From NCBI RefSeq assembly GCF_037975245.1, contig NC_092577.1:14966013-15030012 (forward strand): a stretch of 64,000 bases of DNA, in the 5' to 3' direction. Position numbers and translations under genes: made by a program. Source of the stretch: Apostichopus japonicus. Taxonomy: Eukaryota > Echinodermata > Holothuroidea > Aspidochirotida > Stichopodidae. The notes beneath the pieces were generated by a model. It saw nothing but the letters and a program-made list of their open reading frames with translations, made no database searches and was not told where the DNA came from. Below are positions 9,670 through 21,879 of this stretch, piece after piece (position 1 is the stretch's first letter; the number at the start of each line of letters is the position of its first letter).

Positions 9670-12600
9670 ATGGCTGACGAATTTGTTAGCGCAGTACTCA
9701 AGAGGTGGGAAATGCCAGAGTTATGTGCTACATTTGAAGGTGAGCGTAAAGAAAAACAATCCTCTGCTTGGTGTGTGCATCGAACACTGCGATCTCTACA
9801 TATCAGTGGTATCGAATGATCGTTCGTTCTCTCGGTGCTACATGTAGGCTATACCAGGCATACGTAAAGGCTACTAATACTAATTGTATTTCCAGCATAG
9901 TTGTATTACGTTAGGCTAGCTTGTAGTGAAGCGATTGACAGGCGCCACAGGCGCGCCCGCAAGTGTGTAACTAGGTCTAAGTTACCCACATTGTATTAAC
10001 GTTGCGAACGCCTGTGTAATGCAGATCCTTGTCAACTCACGGTAAGCTATGCGTATGCACCAGGTCTCTCTAGCCTATATCTTGGCTAGACAAGGTTTCA
10101 TTGTAGCACATTTTCGTTGTAAATAATAAATTGTACTCCCTTTTTTCTTTTAAGTTTTATACGGCAAATGACCACATGAACCCTTATTAGCTTAACGTTA
10201 GACCTAGCCTGTCATAACTTAGGCCTAATGTTAGACTTACACGTACGTTGTTAATGCTAGTAGTAGTACGTACATACAGTAGTATAATAATGGACCCTTC
10301 GAAGTTCGAACACTTTAGCACTAAAATGCTCAGGAATTGTATCTGTTCACACTTCTTTTAAAATGATACTATCGATGGCAGAAGAAACATTCTCGTTAGA
10401 AAAAAAAGTCGCTTCATAGGTTTCGTCAAATTGATCCTATTGTATTTGTGCCATGGTGAAATTATGCATTCGTTAGGGGTCTCCGAACTTCGAGGGTTTT
10501 TCAAACTTCAAAGTAGCCTAAGTTAGGCCTGGCATTTAATGAGTTCTAGGCTATAATAATATTAGTATAGCATAGAACATCAGCGCTAGTAATGTTATAG
10601 GCCTATAATGCTGTTTGCATATTTTTCTCTTTCCTACAGGTAGAACAGGACTTCGAATTATTACAAAAACCAACTGCCAACAAATTATACAACAGAGTGG
10701 GATATTTGACAATGGACATTTTGTGCTATACAGGCGATCATCCCAAACTGGCCGAACTTTTTGCATTTTGAGAAGACGTTGGATGCACTGACTGATGGTA
10801 AGCCAAATTTATTATATAGTCATGGCCTGTGAATTCATAGCTAGCTTCATTCAGAGCTTATGCCATGACAATATAGTTTCTCTTTCCAGTATGTCTGTAA
10901 AGATGGGTCAATATTTGGATTAACCTTCAAAATATGTTTTTGGTGGTTTGTTACTTTTTAAAAATCTATCAAAATCAACTGATCTGAAAGGACCAAATCA
11001 GCTGGTTAATGTCAAATGGTGGCTTCTGAACCTTTCTGCAAACTTTCTCCAAACATTGCACTCAATATGATTAATTGGCTACTATTTTATTTGTAGTCGC
11101 GTTCGGGTTTGGGTGTGGTTGAAGTGAGACCCAGCCCTGTTATAATATTAACTCAATGACAGTCACTTGGACATGTATCAGTGTTGTTTGTAGGTTCCAC
11201 AAAGGGTTTGAATAATTCCTGTTGATTTCTCAACAAGTGAAATGTTTTTTTGTCAGCAGGAGAAATGACTGAAAACCTCATTATTAGACTTGTTTACTCA
11301 TTAATGCTCAATTGAATATAATATTTGGATTAATTCTACTGTCGATAAGCACAAACTTGAAAATGGCCAATGAGATGGATTCCTTATGTGTATACTTTTC
11401 CAATGCTGAGGAAAAGAAATTAGCTTGTTTCGTTGTGTACTCTTCTCAAGATGTTTTATGAGCAGGAAGATGAAACATGTTAAAACGTCTAGAAGTTGAT
11501 TTTTCCAAAAATCTTTGGACAATTGTATTCAGATTTTAGTACGACTGTGTCAATGAAAGGTTAGCACATACTATGGGCTTTTTCATTTTTTTCCTTCAAA
11601 ATCTTATAAAATTTGGCTTGAAATTAGTGTGTAGGGTAGGTACTTAAGTCTTCTAATACAAATGTGTAGGTCCCCTATGAGTACACATGCCACATTAACT
11701 TTCATGTTGCTGTTATTAATGTGTATGAGCATAAAGTTGTGGAGCACATTTAGGGCGGTGTAGATCCCTTGAATTTTATCCTCAGTCCTTGAAGTTTAAT
11801 ATGGTCAGACTATAGTGTGCCCTATTAATGTTTTTGTCGTTTATATCTGCAAGCATTCTCATTTCTTGCCTTAATCTCTTTTACAGTTGAAAAGAAGAAC
11901 TAAGCTTTCTTTCTGTTGCCATTGCTTTTTCGAGGACGGGCAAAGAAAAGCGGATCTACTACGGTGACTAGTTGCCTTCAAGCATTCATAGACGATCAGC
12001 CAGTAAGCAAAATCATTAATTATATATATTTTTTGGTATTCTTTTGGTGGTACACCTTTTAGTTCATACCAGCTCAGCTGAAAGTTTGTTTAACCTCATA
12101 AACTTGGTGTGTTGTTGTTTATAGTGAGCAGAAGAATGCTACTTATTGTGCTAGTGGTCAAAGGTCATTTGAGGTTAACAAGGGCCAAACACTTAAAACC
12201 TTGTAAATATGCTAACTTAAAGAGTGAAAGTTGGATGAATCTCATATGTGATGCATATAGGTTTGCCAACATGAGTACATGAATCCCATTGATTATAGTA
12301 GAGGTCAGAGGTCATTAGAAGCCACCAGGGCAATTTTTTTTAATTACACTAGTGATGAAATGGGGGAAGGTTCAATAAATTTCATCGTCGGTATGTAAAC
12401 CCTGGTCATAATAATGAAGTGATCCGGTACTTGATAGTGCAAGGGAAAGGTCATTTGACATTAATGGGGTGGGCGTTACACTTTGAAAACCTTGTCAAGA
12501 TAACTATGTTGACTTTCCTGACCTGTTTTTTCTTTTAATTATACTGGTCCACAGTATCATAGCATTGTGCAGAAGTCTTAAAACTCTGTCTATCCACCTG

Positions 12601-12971
12601 TTTTTGTTACATTTTATTTGCAACTCGAGGAGTTTATTTTCTTTAATTTGCAGTCGGTAACAAGTGTTAGAGGACTACTGCAAGACAATATCGAAGGATG
12701 AGCGACCACAGCTATTCATTCTGTGCTTAGGAGAGAGCAAAGGTTCCCCTCAGCATTTTTTTGTGATAATTGAGAGACATCCAATAATGCAGTCCTCACC
12801 CTAACGGCAGTAGACTATTTGTTTTAAAGTCATTATGTGTTGGACATTAACTTCCAAACTCAATGTAAGGGGGTTTGGGAGTTTTTCCATGCTGAGGTAT
12901 ATGAACTTGGTTTTATCAAAAGTCGTTCACTGAGTGCCTTTGGAGCTTTCGTAGCAAACAGAAGTGTTTAA
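9670..12971 (+). pseudogene. Decayed SAM-domain multicopy family gene inside the 6.4 kb element
   Basis: Exon 1 (9670-9739) starts ATGGCTGACGAATT and encodes MADEFVSAVLKRWEMPEL, the start of a SAM-like domain, with donor GAAG/GTGAGC. Exon 2 (10640-10797, acceptor CCTACAG) carries an EQDFELLQK segment, then a frame break, then EKTLDALTD. Exon 3 (11889-12002) carries LLPLLFRGRAKKSG...CLQAFIDDQP. Exon 4 (12654-12971) carries SVRGLLQDN, DERPQLFILCLGE, HFFVIIERH, SHYVLDINFQ, VWEFFHAEVY and ends SAFGAFVANRSV. From memory this matches a large uncharacterised SAM-domain family (many copies in fish and invertebrates) with a KxQPFxLxLG...FFVxIERH...HYVxxxxY C-terminus. At least four frameshifts or stops (near 10770, 11907, 12698 and 12810-12822) disable it, and the central exons seem missing. 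Confidence 0.75.
12100..12520. repeat. GGTCA-rich interspersed repeat in an intron
   Basis: Repeated phrases such as AAAGGTCATTTGA, GAGGTCAGAGGTCATT and AAAACCTTGTAAATA resemble stretches at about 21960-22340 and 50730-51200. No coding content. Probably an old dispersed family. Confidence 0.4.
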
Positions 12972-14022
12972 GGGTCAAAGTGTCTTGCAACAAACTTTTC
13001 AAATGGTTTCTCAGTATTAACCTGACATGTTTACATTTCAAGGTTGCTTTAGTTTCATATATATTTACATATTAAAGGGAAATAGTAACTGTTTGCCTTG
13101 GCAAACTGTACCTACAAAAAATCTGTATTTTTTTTTTGGGGGGGGGGGGTGGGGGTAGATTTGTTATTGTATACAGTTGTGAAAGGTTGAGGCAGGGTTG
13201 GTATATCAAAAAAACATTTAATTTTGTGTGTTAAACAGATCAGGTGCCAGCAGTGTCCCTATGATCACTTATAATTGTGATCTTGAAGCTGCTTTTATTT
13301 CTAGTATGTAGAATCAATGTGGGATGTGTAACCATTTGGCTTTTGTTTGAAAAGATGTTTAAATTTTACAGTTCATCAATCATCTAAGCACAATCAAAAT
13401 GTTAGCAAAATATGCCTTGGCTCCTTGTTAAAGCAATTGCAGATACAATGGTGTATCAATATTTTTCGGTTTGTGTGTCCTTGTTTAAAACATAAAATGG
13501 TTAGCTTCAATTGACTATATGTTGGAAATTATCAGTGATATTATATTCACTTATTAAGACCAGAGTTGCTTGAAAGAGACCAACATTAAGCTGTACATGA
13601 TTGTGTGTTGCACCTGTACCTTGTGTAGTTGATGTCAACATACAGGAGGTCTTCTGTGGTCAACACATTTCAAGAACTGAATATAGTAAACAATGGCAAA
13701 ATATGGATAGCTAATATTTTCAGCTTTAATATTGTTGATATGTGTTTATCCCCATTGTGAGTTTATGAAATTATTGCTTTGGATGGAAGTTACAGATCAT
13801 TTAACTAGGTAAATAGAAGTCAAGCACTGAATGCTGTGAGAATTCATACTGGAGGAACAATCTGAAGTTGGCTAAGACCAGAAAAAATAAAAGTATGAAA
13901 AACATGTATTACTTGTTTGTTCTTTATCATTCTCTGTTTAAGCTTTATAACCTATTAAATAAACTCAGATGTATGAAAAATGTTACAATCCAATGTTGGT
14001 ATTGTATTAGTTAACCAACCAC
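12972..14022. other. Non-coding interior of the 6.4 kb element
   Basis: Sequence downstream of the SAM-family stop. It contains a T/G homopolymer run (about 13128-13157) and no further reading frame I can support. An AATAAA-like signal at about 13885 could have served the gene. Confidence 0.4.
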
Positions 14023-14037
14023 TATTAATTTTAACTA

Positions 14038-15463
14038 TTTTTTTTTTTTTACCACTGTATTTATTTACAATACCGTAACACATAATACAAAAGAATCAGC
14101 AAAAAGACTTACATAAGAAGCTTACATAAAGAAATCATAGAAGTCGTTAAGGTTACACAAATTGCAGGTCAAGTTGTGCAGGTCAAGTGCAGGTCAAGTT
14201 GAAAGCGAAACTTAAAATAAAATTCGTGCACATGTGGGAGTTTGTTATCCAACCTACAAGTATAAATGTACTTTTTAGCATGCAAAATTAAAAAGTTCAC
14301 AGGATTATCTATATCACCAAAATCACCAAACCAAATGTTGGTCAACTTAAAAGAATAATTAGTTTTAATGCAATTTGAATTCACTGCCTCCCAGAAACGC
14401 TCAACGTGACTACAATTATAAAACAAATGTATAAGCGTTTCATCGGCATTCTTGCAAAATGAACAAAGTGGAGAATTAACCATTTTCATTTTATAAAGCA
14501 AGCTATTTATGCCTAAAATGCGATGTAGAAAACGCAATTGTAAATATGATACTTTGGGGTCATTCACAGCCGTATAAGGCAGCCTAAAAATCTTATTCCA
14601 AACTATTTTCACTGGAAAATTCATAGCTTGCCACTTCATAATAGACGACGGGGGCGTGCAGAGACCGGTAATTAGCTTATTATAAACATTTTTGGTTATT
14701 TTATGTGTGCGCATGCACATATTAAAGTTATTTTCACTCATTGGGAGCAAGACAGAATCATGGTACCCCCTCCAATAACTAGGAATGGCGTGAATAATCC
14801 CAAATTACGAAGTAAAAGGAAAATTTCTAATATATTTTTTCGCTTGAAACGTGTTATATGGAATTACCGAGCCATCGTTTTTAATGAAATCTTTCACATA
14901 AATTGTTCTGTGATTTAAAAGATTATACTGGAAAATTACTTTATTGTTAACCAATATATGACTGTTGTTTAAAATGATTTCATTACCATAATTACTGTCT
15001 GGATGATAAAAATTAAACTCAGCCCAAGCCTCACACACTTCTCTGCCAAAAATATTAGAAATACAAGAAACTGCCTCCTTATTGATTACATTTAAAAAGA
15101 AAAGCACCACCGAACTGTTTTAGGTGTAAGTCAAAAAATATTTTCCAGTTTCCTCTCTGAGGGGCTAAATACCGTTTTACCCAGCTACAGTTTAGACTTT
15201 TAATAAAAGATTCAATATCTATCATATCAAAGCCACCATTAACTTTCTTATTAATAAGGGTGCTCCGTTTAATCTTATAAGGTTTATTGTTCCAAATAAA
15301 ATTATACAAAATTTTATTAACCTCTTTAATGAAACTAAGAGGAGGATTTGCTAGAACACTAAAAAGAAAAACAAATTGCGAAATGGCCAAACTCTTAATT
15401 ATAGTTATTTTACCAGTTGGTGTTAAGTCACGTTTTGACCACATCCCAAAAATTTTTATTAAT
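14038..15463 (-). mobile_element. L1/Tx1-like LINE, 5'-truncated, 15-bp target duplication
   Basis: The direct repeat TATTAATTTTAACTA occurs at 14023-14037 and 15464-15478. A T-run at 14038-14050 is the poly(A) tail of the minus-strand copy. The encoded remnant runs from a WSKRDLTPTGKITIIKSLAI segment and NPPLSFIKEVNKILYNFIWN through to a terminal C-x2-C...H-x4-C zinc motif (CSFC ... HLFYNC at about 14405-14470). That is the 3' third of an L1/Tx1-type ORF2. The reading frame is broken in a few places. It is nested inside the 6.4 kb element and is therefore younger than it. Confidence 0.9.
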
Positions 15464-15479
15464 TATTAATTTTAACTAG

Positions 15480-15750
15480 CTGTTGGGCAAGAATCATTGG
15501 GTAAAGAAAAATCCATTGGTAAAAGGTTTTACACAACCATTGGGCAAATCGCTGACCAACATTGTTGGGTAAAGGCGTTGGGCAAAGGTGTTGGGCAAAG
15601 GTGTTAGGTATTTATTTAACCGTTTGCTGGGCAAAATCATTAACCAACTTAGTTGGGCACTTTTTTTGCCCAACATCAACCAGGAGGCATACGGACCCAA
15701 CGGTTGTGTAAATAATTGCCCAGGTTGGGCAATAATTTGCCCAACAATTT
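15480..15750. repeat. Right subterminal array of TTGGGCAA boxes
   Basis: At least nine copies or variants of TTGGGCAA, TTGGGTAA or their complements, including a tandem GGCGTTGGGCAAAGGTGTTGGGCAAAGG near 15577. It mirrors the left end of the element. Confidence 0.8.
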
Positions 15751-16320
15751 TAAGAGTGTATAGAACGGGGAAACGATTTGATGTATCCGTGTAGTAGGTG
15801 GTGCCTTTTAAAGAAGATACGTCGTTTTGGAGAGCAGTTACTGATCGGCTTCAGTGTATATTTAAGAAGACGTCTGCTCAAAATAATATCTGTACGTGAC
15901 ATCTCCTTTTTTTGTTCTTTTTCTTTATTGTAATGTTAGTAACTTACCGGAAATAACATACCTTTTATATGGACAAAATGATGACATGAAAAATACTTTT
16001 TATATGATTAATGAACAGAGTAATTGTTTCTGATTTGACGGATTAGTGATAATAAGACGTAATCTTTCTGCTTGTCACAAAAAAAAAATAATTGTCACTC
16101 TCGACAATATCCTTCTCAGCAGTTAGAGTCTCATGTTAATTGTCATGGGCCAACGTTAAAACTTTGAAAAGATCTGTCAATGAAATTACATGATTGTTAA
16201 TATCGTCCACGTTACCTTCAGAGATATACTGCCCTGACCCGATTAATCTCCTTAGTGACAGCACTCTTTACTAAAGCCCTGGCAGTCTTCATGTTTTCCA
16301 TGATTCAGCAGAACATTGGT

Positions 16321-16503
16321 GCACGTGGTGCACAATTTCTTTTCGTGGAGTACAACGATGGGCTGATAGACGACTTCGTTAACAGGAATTGGCGTATGAG
16401 AAATGACGGCCGGATACCGGACGGCGGAGAATATTCAGGACTTCCGGTTGTCGACCCAAAAGATTTTTTCATTGTCACCGAGACGACGCTAAATTATTGC
16501 TGA
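16321..16503 (+). other. Small conserved ORF, unit 1 copy (unknown)
   Basis: The frame shared with 62167-62352 encodes FLFVEYNDGLIDDF, a DGRIPDGG motif, a VVDP..FFIVTETTL stretch and a stop at 16501-16503. Here the unit 2 start codon is replaced by different upstream sequence and the frame runs on to an ATG at 16255. Six base changes between copies include two silent and four replacement changes, so there is no sign of strong constraint. I do not recognise it. Confidence 0.3.
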
Positions 16504-16909
16504 ACAACGTAGTCGGAGGTGTTAACCCGTTTATTTAGCACACGTGGTTCAACAGGACTACGGTGAAAACTATAAAGTAAAAAATATCAAAACATTAATA
16601 TACAAACATTGGTGTAAACAAACACATGTTTTTGCATAAATCAATAATAGCTTACCCCTTTAATGCATTTAAAAAAAAAAATAGGATACTTACAAATTAC
16701 TTACGATTTATGCTATGAGAGCATGTAACTCACATAATACGTAAGTATGCATCGATTACGTAAGTATACAGAGCAATGAGGCGGGTATAAAAGGTCACAA
16801 ACTAAACATCATTAGGTGAGGGCAGCATTAACATTTGCTCGACCTCGACCAAGCGGAAATTTCCCTTATCCACGCTAAGGAAAAAACACATCGGCAACGG
16901 TGACTCTAA

Positions 16910-17377
16910 GGTAGCATACGCCCATTAAAAGCCCCATTGACTTACACACTAAATCACAAAAGTAATGTCTTCTCTAAGCCTAGATAGAAGTTTTCACTTG
17001 CTAAACGCTACCCATCACTGGATAGCTGACAAGTTGGCCTTTCATGGCACCATCAGTTTTCCGTACCATGACCATGTAGATTTTTTGCTACGAGAGCCGG
17101 AACTTTTCGTCACTTGTAAACAAACCTCTCCACTCAGTGGTAAACAAATTTCCTACGCTGCTCCTTGGAGGCCTAAGGGGGTCTAAACTTGCCTCAATTG
17201 ACCCAATTTTTTAACCACATGTGCTTCCATTCATGTTCTTTAACATCAAAGCCACAAAAAAGCACATCCTAAGTGATAACATAGCAAAAAAGTTGTTCTC
17301 CTGTTCCTAATTGGCACTTTTCCTGAAGGAGAACATTTGCCGCGGATTGATATAGAGGCTAATAGGAGTATGCCACC
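16910..17377. mobile_element. MITE, PIF/Harbinger-like (TAA-type target)
   Basis: Imperfect inverted ends: GGTAGCATACGCCCATTA on the left and, read inward on the right, GGTGGCATACTCCTATTA. CTAA flanks both sides (16906-16909 and 17378-17381). It is 468 bp, non-coding and absent from the same point of unit 2. A TNA-type duplication and GG-initiated ends suggest PIF/Harbinger. The right 85 bases recur at 6842-6926. Confidence 0.75.
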
Positions 17378-17514
17378 CTAACTTTTGCTCCGACTGAGAC
17401 AAGGATGGGTTTTAACATGTTTGTAGGCACAACTATTTATCACCATTAGATACTGTACCATGACAAACTGACATTTCTACTATACATTTCAACATAGACC
17501 TACATTTGGAACGA

Positions 17515-17800
17515 TATTTTGCCTAGTTTCTGGCCACCCATTTACTATGAAGTTTGTTGATTGTTGTAGTACTTCATCCTTCGCTGTTTCAACATTTTGC
17601 TCTTCTAGCTTTTGATCTGACACTGGTAAAGTATTAGCAACTTGTGTACATGAATTTACAAGTCTCTTCTAGAGTACTCGGACTTGTGGTTGGTACGTAG
17701 ACAAAGGTAAATGCAAGTTTTTACCAGATTTGTGTAAAATCTCACCATCATGTTTCTGCAGTCTTAGTTCTATTTTTTCAATATTTCATGATTGAAACAT
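17515..17800 (-). mobile_element. Ty3/gypsy pol fragment (RNase H to integrase linker)
   Basis: The minus strand reads LRLQKHDGEILHKSGKNLHL followed, across a stop and frame change, by LPVSDQKLEEQNVET and FIVNGWPETRQN. This matches the RMLLRLQKYD...YKPGKEM...LSR end of RNase H and the NGWP segment before integrase in gypsy elements. It is a decayed fragment with no LTR seen. The same fragment occurs at 63225-63515 in unit 2. Confidence 0.65.
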
Positions 17801-18860
17801 GAACTTCCCACATCAGCACTAACCTAACCTAGTTTCCTGCATAGGATAAGCGTGACTATGTCTAGGAGTAACATAAATTATAGCACGGAATAACCGCGCC
17901 TACATTAATTTAAGTGTTGAAATTGTTCATGCTATTATATGCTCTACCCGCCAAGCTTGTGAAGCTTTTAACCAACTATCAATAACGTTTGTTTGAAGTT
18001 AAAAAGAATTAACTGTATAGGTCATCATGCTTTCGAAACGTTCACATATAGACACACATTGCATTTAAATTTTTTAGTTTATGTATAGAAAGACTGTGAC
18101 GTTCTTAAAGATCTTTAAAAGAAACATGGACAAGTTAGTTTACTCGTGGGGCAATAAAAATATTATTCAGTATTCATCGCTAAGTACAACATCATACTTT
18201 CGCATTCAATATGCTTTCAATTTGCTTTCGTATTCGATTTCGCTTTCAATATGATACTTCAATACATACTTTCCCTTTCAATAACTCGCAATCAAAACGA
18301 CAAAACGACTGGATGTCAAAGGCCACAGTTTGGAACATGGTTTGGAAGTTTGGAACACTGGATGTATTATTATTCCTTATTCATCGCTAAGTACAACATG
18401 ATACTTTCCCTTTCAAAAACCGGCTATCAAATTGAATAATGATCGGGGTTGCTTTATCTGTGGGCCGAGAGTAAACATTTTATTTGTATCTGTAAACAAT
18501 CAAAGCCTATCAAGTTCAAGCTGTCTACTATAATGGACCAACAGGAGGCGTGTAACATGTCAAATTGAAATAATTCAGGTTTTTTTTTAAATTTTGGGAT
18601 ATTCCCCTTGACAGTGCATACTAAATGCGGGTACACTTTCTGGGACACTTTGAATCACGGCACAATACAAACAAACCAAAATAAATCTTCCATCACGGTA
18701 TTTTGGAAGTTCGCCTTCAAATGTTTGCAAAACAATTCAGTCTAAAATGAAGAAGGATATAATATGAAGAAATGACAAGTAAATCAGTAGGAATCATGAG
18801 GAAGAGTCAATTTAAACAGCAGATTCACACAGAGATTACATGTAGTACTGTAAATTTATA

Positions 18861-19084
18861 GTTTTGTACCACAGTAAATACTGGACCGTGCTGACAAATC
18901 TGATAAATCGGTAGCATGTGCAGCTATTAATTTTACAGTAAGAACTGAGGATATTTCAAATCCCAACAAATCCCAAACAACTGGATTTGTTTGAATTACA
19001 CATATGTACAGTACTTACTGTAATCCTTATAGCACATGCTACCGATTTATAGCACGATGCAGTTCTTATACTGCGGTACAAAAC
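18861..19084. mobile_element. Foldback MITE, 224 bp, TA target
   Basis: Inverted arms of about 90 bases: GTTTTGTACCACAGTA on the left pairs with TGCGGTACAAAAC on the right, and GATAAATCGGTAGCATGTGC pairs with GCACATGCTACCGATTTATA. TA flanks each side (18859-18860 and 19085-19086). Non-coding; probably Tc1/mariner-derived. Confidence 0.8.
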
Positions 19085-19086
19085 TA

Positions 19087-21560
19087 GAAGAATTGCAGTA
19101 GTAACTGTGTTCTCTGTGTGTATCGGGTGGTTTTAAAGGATCTTTATTTCAGAAGTTTGCATGGGCTCCATTGTTCTTATACTGTACAGTCATTCCTATG
19201 TTATCATTTATTAACATTGGTCACTGGATGAAGAACAAAAAGGATACAAACAATAAAACCATTATAACAGTAGCATGCAGAAAAATGTGTTGATTTAAGA
19301 ACAGTGACATAATTTCAGTCTGTCTTGTTATTTCAATTTTAAACTATAGATGAAAGTTTGTTAATTCCCTAAATTTCTAACTTAATACTTGTCCATTGTT
19401 TTCCTGGATGAACACCAACGTTAGAAAGCATATTCAATTGTTACCAAATTAGGAATTTTACCCAGCTCGAAGATACAGGCAACTGATATTGTTCTGCATT
19501 GTAAACTCATGAAACCTCAATGAATTTAGTTAAAACAAAGAGTTGTCGGAAAAAATACCTTCAGACTTAGAATGGCGGGAATAATCGTGTGTCTGAGAGT
19601 ATTGTATAATGCTCTGTTTATCAGCTAACAGTAACACTATCTAATGTCGTAGTTGCCAGCAATTTTATACTTACATTAGGCACAATGTTGGGACTTGTTT
19701 ACGTCACATGTTAAAATACTATATCGTGCAACTACTTCCTTCACTATCAATGTATTTCGAACTTTACACATGCTTATCAACAACTATAATAACCCCCAAA
19801 GTATACATCACAGGGTAATAGAGTATAATCTTTATTTCCTATTATTTAATTCACATACACACATTCACTCTTGTAAATAGCTATTACTTTAACGGTAATA
19901 ACGTGTGTTAAATTAACTGAAATATGCCTACGTACTAAAAGCCGACGACTTACCAAATTGGATGACTCGAAACGCTGACCTCACCATAAATCATGTAGTT
20001 CCGGTGTGTTATTGAGTCGTTTTACGTTTACGTGCTTAGTTACGATCGATAATGAGAATGAGGGAAATAATATGTTCAAATTGCTAGTTGGCCATTAGAT
20101 TATTTATGTACTAATTAATCTATTAGCGTTCCATCCGGTTACACACTAAGTAACTGCATTGACACTGTTAATCGCAATGCACGGAGACGATTAGAAATTG
20201 GGGGCGTCCTTCAGGGTAACTCACACCAACGCAGACACAAGTGATACGAGTTAGACGTTCCTTGAGTTTTCTTCTTTATTAACTCCAACTAACATTAGTA
20301 TATGTAGTATCTGTAGTATCTAGTGACTAAACACAAACATAACAACAGCGTAAGCATGCACAGACTGTTTTGGCAGATTACTGTGTCATATTGAGTGAAA
20401 CCTTGTAACATTGAATAACCTTTAAACTATACGTAATGGCTGCACATTCTTGCATAGGCTGCATTTGGTAATTAGGTCAAACAATTGCTGAACAACTTGA
20501 TATAAACACATCAATAATACTATCAAGGGTATTATGTCAACAATGCTCAAACATGTCAGAACATTGATGAAATATCACAATGTAAACATGGAATACATTC
20601 TCACGTGAATATGACCGCTCTTGACCCCAAATTAACCCAGTCACCTTAACGACCAGTGTTTTCCATCGGCGTGTACTCGTGACTACTCAAAATCACCTAG
20701 CTGTTACTTTGCCCATATCCTATCGTGACGTAAAAGGTTTCATTCAGGTAAATATTGAAGTTAACATATAAATGTTTAAGCAAAAAGGAATGCAAATTAA
20801 ACCAGATTGTAATATGTAATCATAGGCTAAATCTTGTCTGAATTTAATCATAACCATATCATGACCTTGGGCCATTAACACCAAGCGACCCCATGAGAAA
20901 GAAAGCCTGTGATCTACGACCTCACATCCGACCTATCTGATGTCAGACATGTCACATCCAAGGTAACAATTCCAACAATGCATTCCCATGCTGCTCTGAC
21001 CATTGAAATGTCTCCACCAGGCCAAATATACAAACTGCATAGCACTTAAATTTGAGATGATCCCTGAACACTAAAGTACCACTAAAATCTTGCTAATACA
21101 GCATTAGCTAATGCACACAAAGCATGCGATTTTACATGATCCCGGCATAAATTAATATATAATTACGGGGAATCCCCCTTTTGTGAACAACTACGCAGAC
21201 TCACTCTACGATTCTGGTTCAAGCCAAGATTACTGGCGCGCACGCAATATCTAGTGATTGCTCGCTGTGGCACTGTTAATCTCAACGTTACTTTGTTAAC
21301 CGATATCAAATCACATGCACGACTATCCACAACATCCGCTAGTTTACACGATGCTAGAAACTTAATTAAAACATTTCAAGTAATTAACTAATCAATGTCA
21401 AAGCAGACTAAAGTGAAATCTTAGGCTTAAAATGACAACGTTTATGGCAACCGTGAACACCAAGAATCCTAATGTTAAAATACCTAACGTGCAAACATTT
21501 AACACGAGGGTTTGATTGAATTATTCTTCGCAGTAGTATGGAACGTTCTATATATAATGA
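19087..21560. other. Intergenic, nothing recognised
   Basis: AT-rich sequence between the MITE and the purine-rich element at 21565. No coding signal, tRNA or clear repeat seen. Confidence 0.5.
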
Positions 21561-21564
21561 TTAG

Positions 21565-21866
21565 TATCCAGGGGGCGTTGGGGGCGCGCGCCCCCCGGGT
21601 AAGGAAAAGAGGAGAGAAAAAAGGAGCAGAAAAAATGGAAAAGAGGGAGAAAAAAGAAAAGGAGGAGAGGAAGGAAGGGAAAAGAAATAGAAAAAAGAGA
21701 GAAAAAGGAGAAAAGGAGGAAGTAGAAGATAAACGCCAAGACCTCGGGAAGAGAAAGAGGAACAGTCATAATTTCAGCGCTGATCCCTATTATATACACA
21801 GGGTAGCAAGTGACAGATCGAAGATTACAGACGGGACGTGCGCCTCACCCTACCCCTTACACCGAC
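21565..21866 (-). mobile_element. Terminal fragment of the 1.9 kb TIR element family
   Basis: Inverted match to 57150-57463: a GC-rich terminus (GGGGGCGCGCGCCCCCCGGG), about 160 bases of AG-rich sequence and a stretch ending GCGCCTCACCC. The open frames across it are compositional. Confidence 0.7.
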
Positions 21867-21879
21867 AACTCCATTTTTA

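Larger units (their letters stand above)
9382..15758 (+). mobile_element. 6.4 kb TIR transposon with TA target duplication and SAM-family gene
   Basis: The left end begins CACTCTAAAAACTGTTGGGC; the right end, read inward, begins CACTCTTAAAATTGTTGGGC. Both are followed by clusters of TTGGGCAA boxes in both orientations (about 9395-9570 and 15480-15750). TA flanks each side (9380-9381 and 15759-15760). The duplicate locus at 61831-61850 reads straight through with a single TA, giving a natural empty site. Inside are a decayed spliced gene (9670-12971) and a later LINE insertion (14038-15463); without the LINE the element is about 4.9 kb. I see no transposase catalytic domain. The TA duplication fits Tc1/mariner or ISL2EU-type elements. 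Fish MITEs with CACTCTAAAAA-like ends and inverted short boxes look similar from memory. Superfamily unassigned. Confidence 0.9.
15759..18290. repeat. Tandem segmental duplication, block B part 2 (unit 1)
   Basis: Matches 61840-64000 to the end of the window. Unit 1 has about 240 extra bases at roughly 16075-16318. The two units have different inserts at 16910-17377 and about 62750-63085. The match probably continues beyond the right edge of the window. Confidence 0.95.

Noticed and set aside
10551-10766. 71-codon minus-strand frame
   Set aside because: Shadow of exon 2 of the SAM-family pseudogene.
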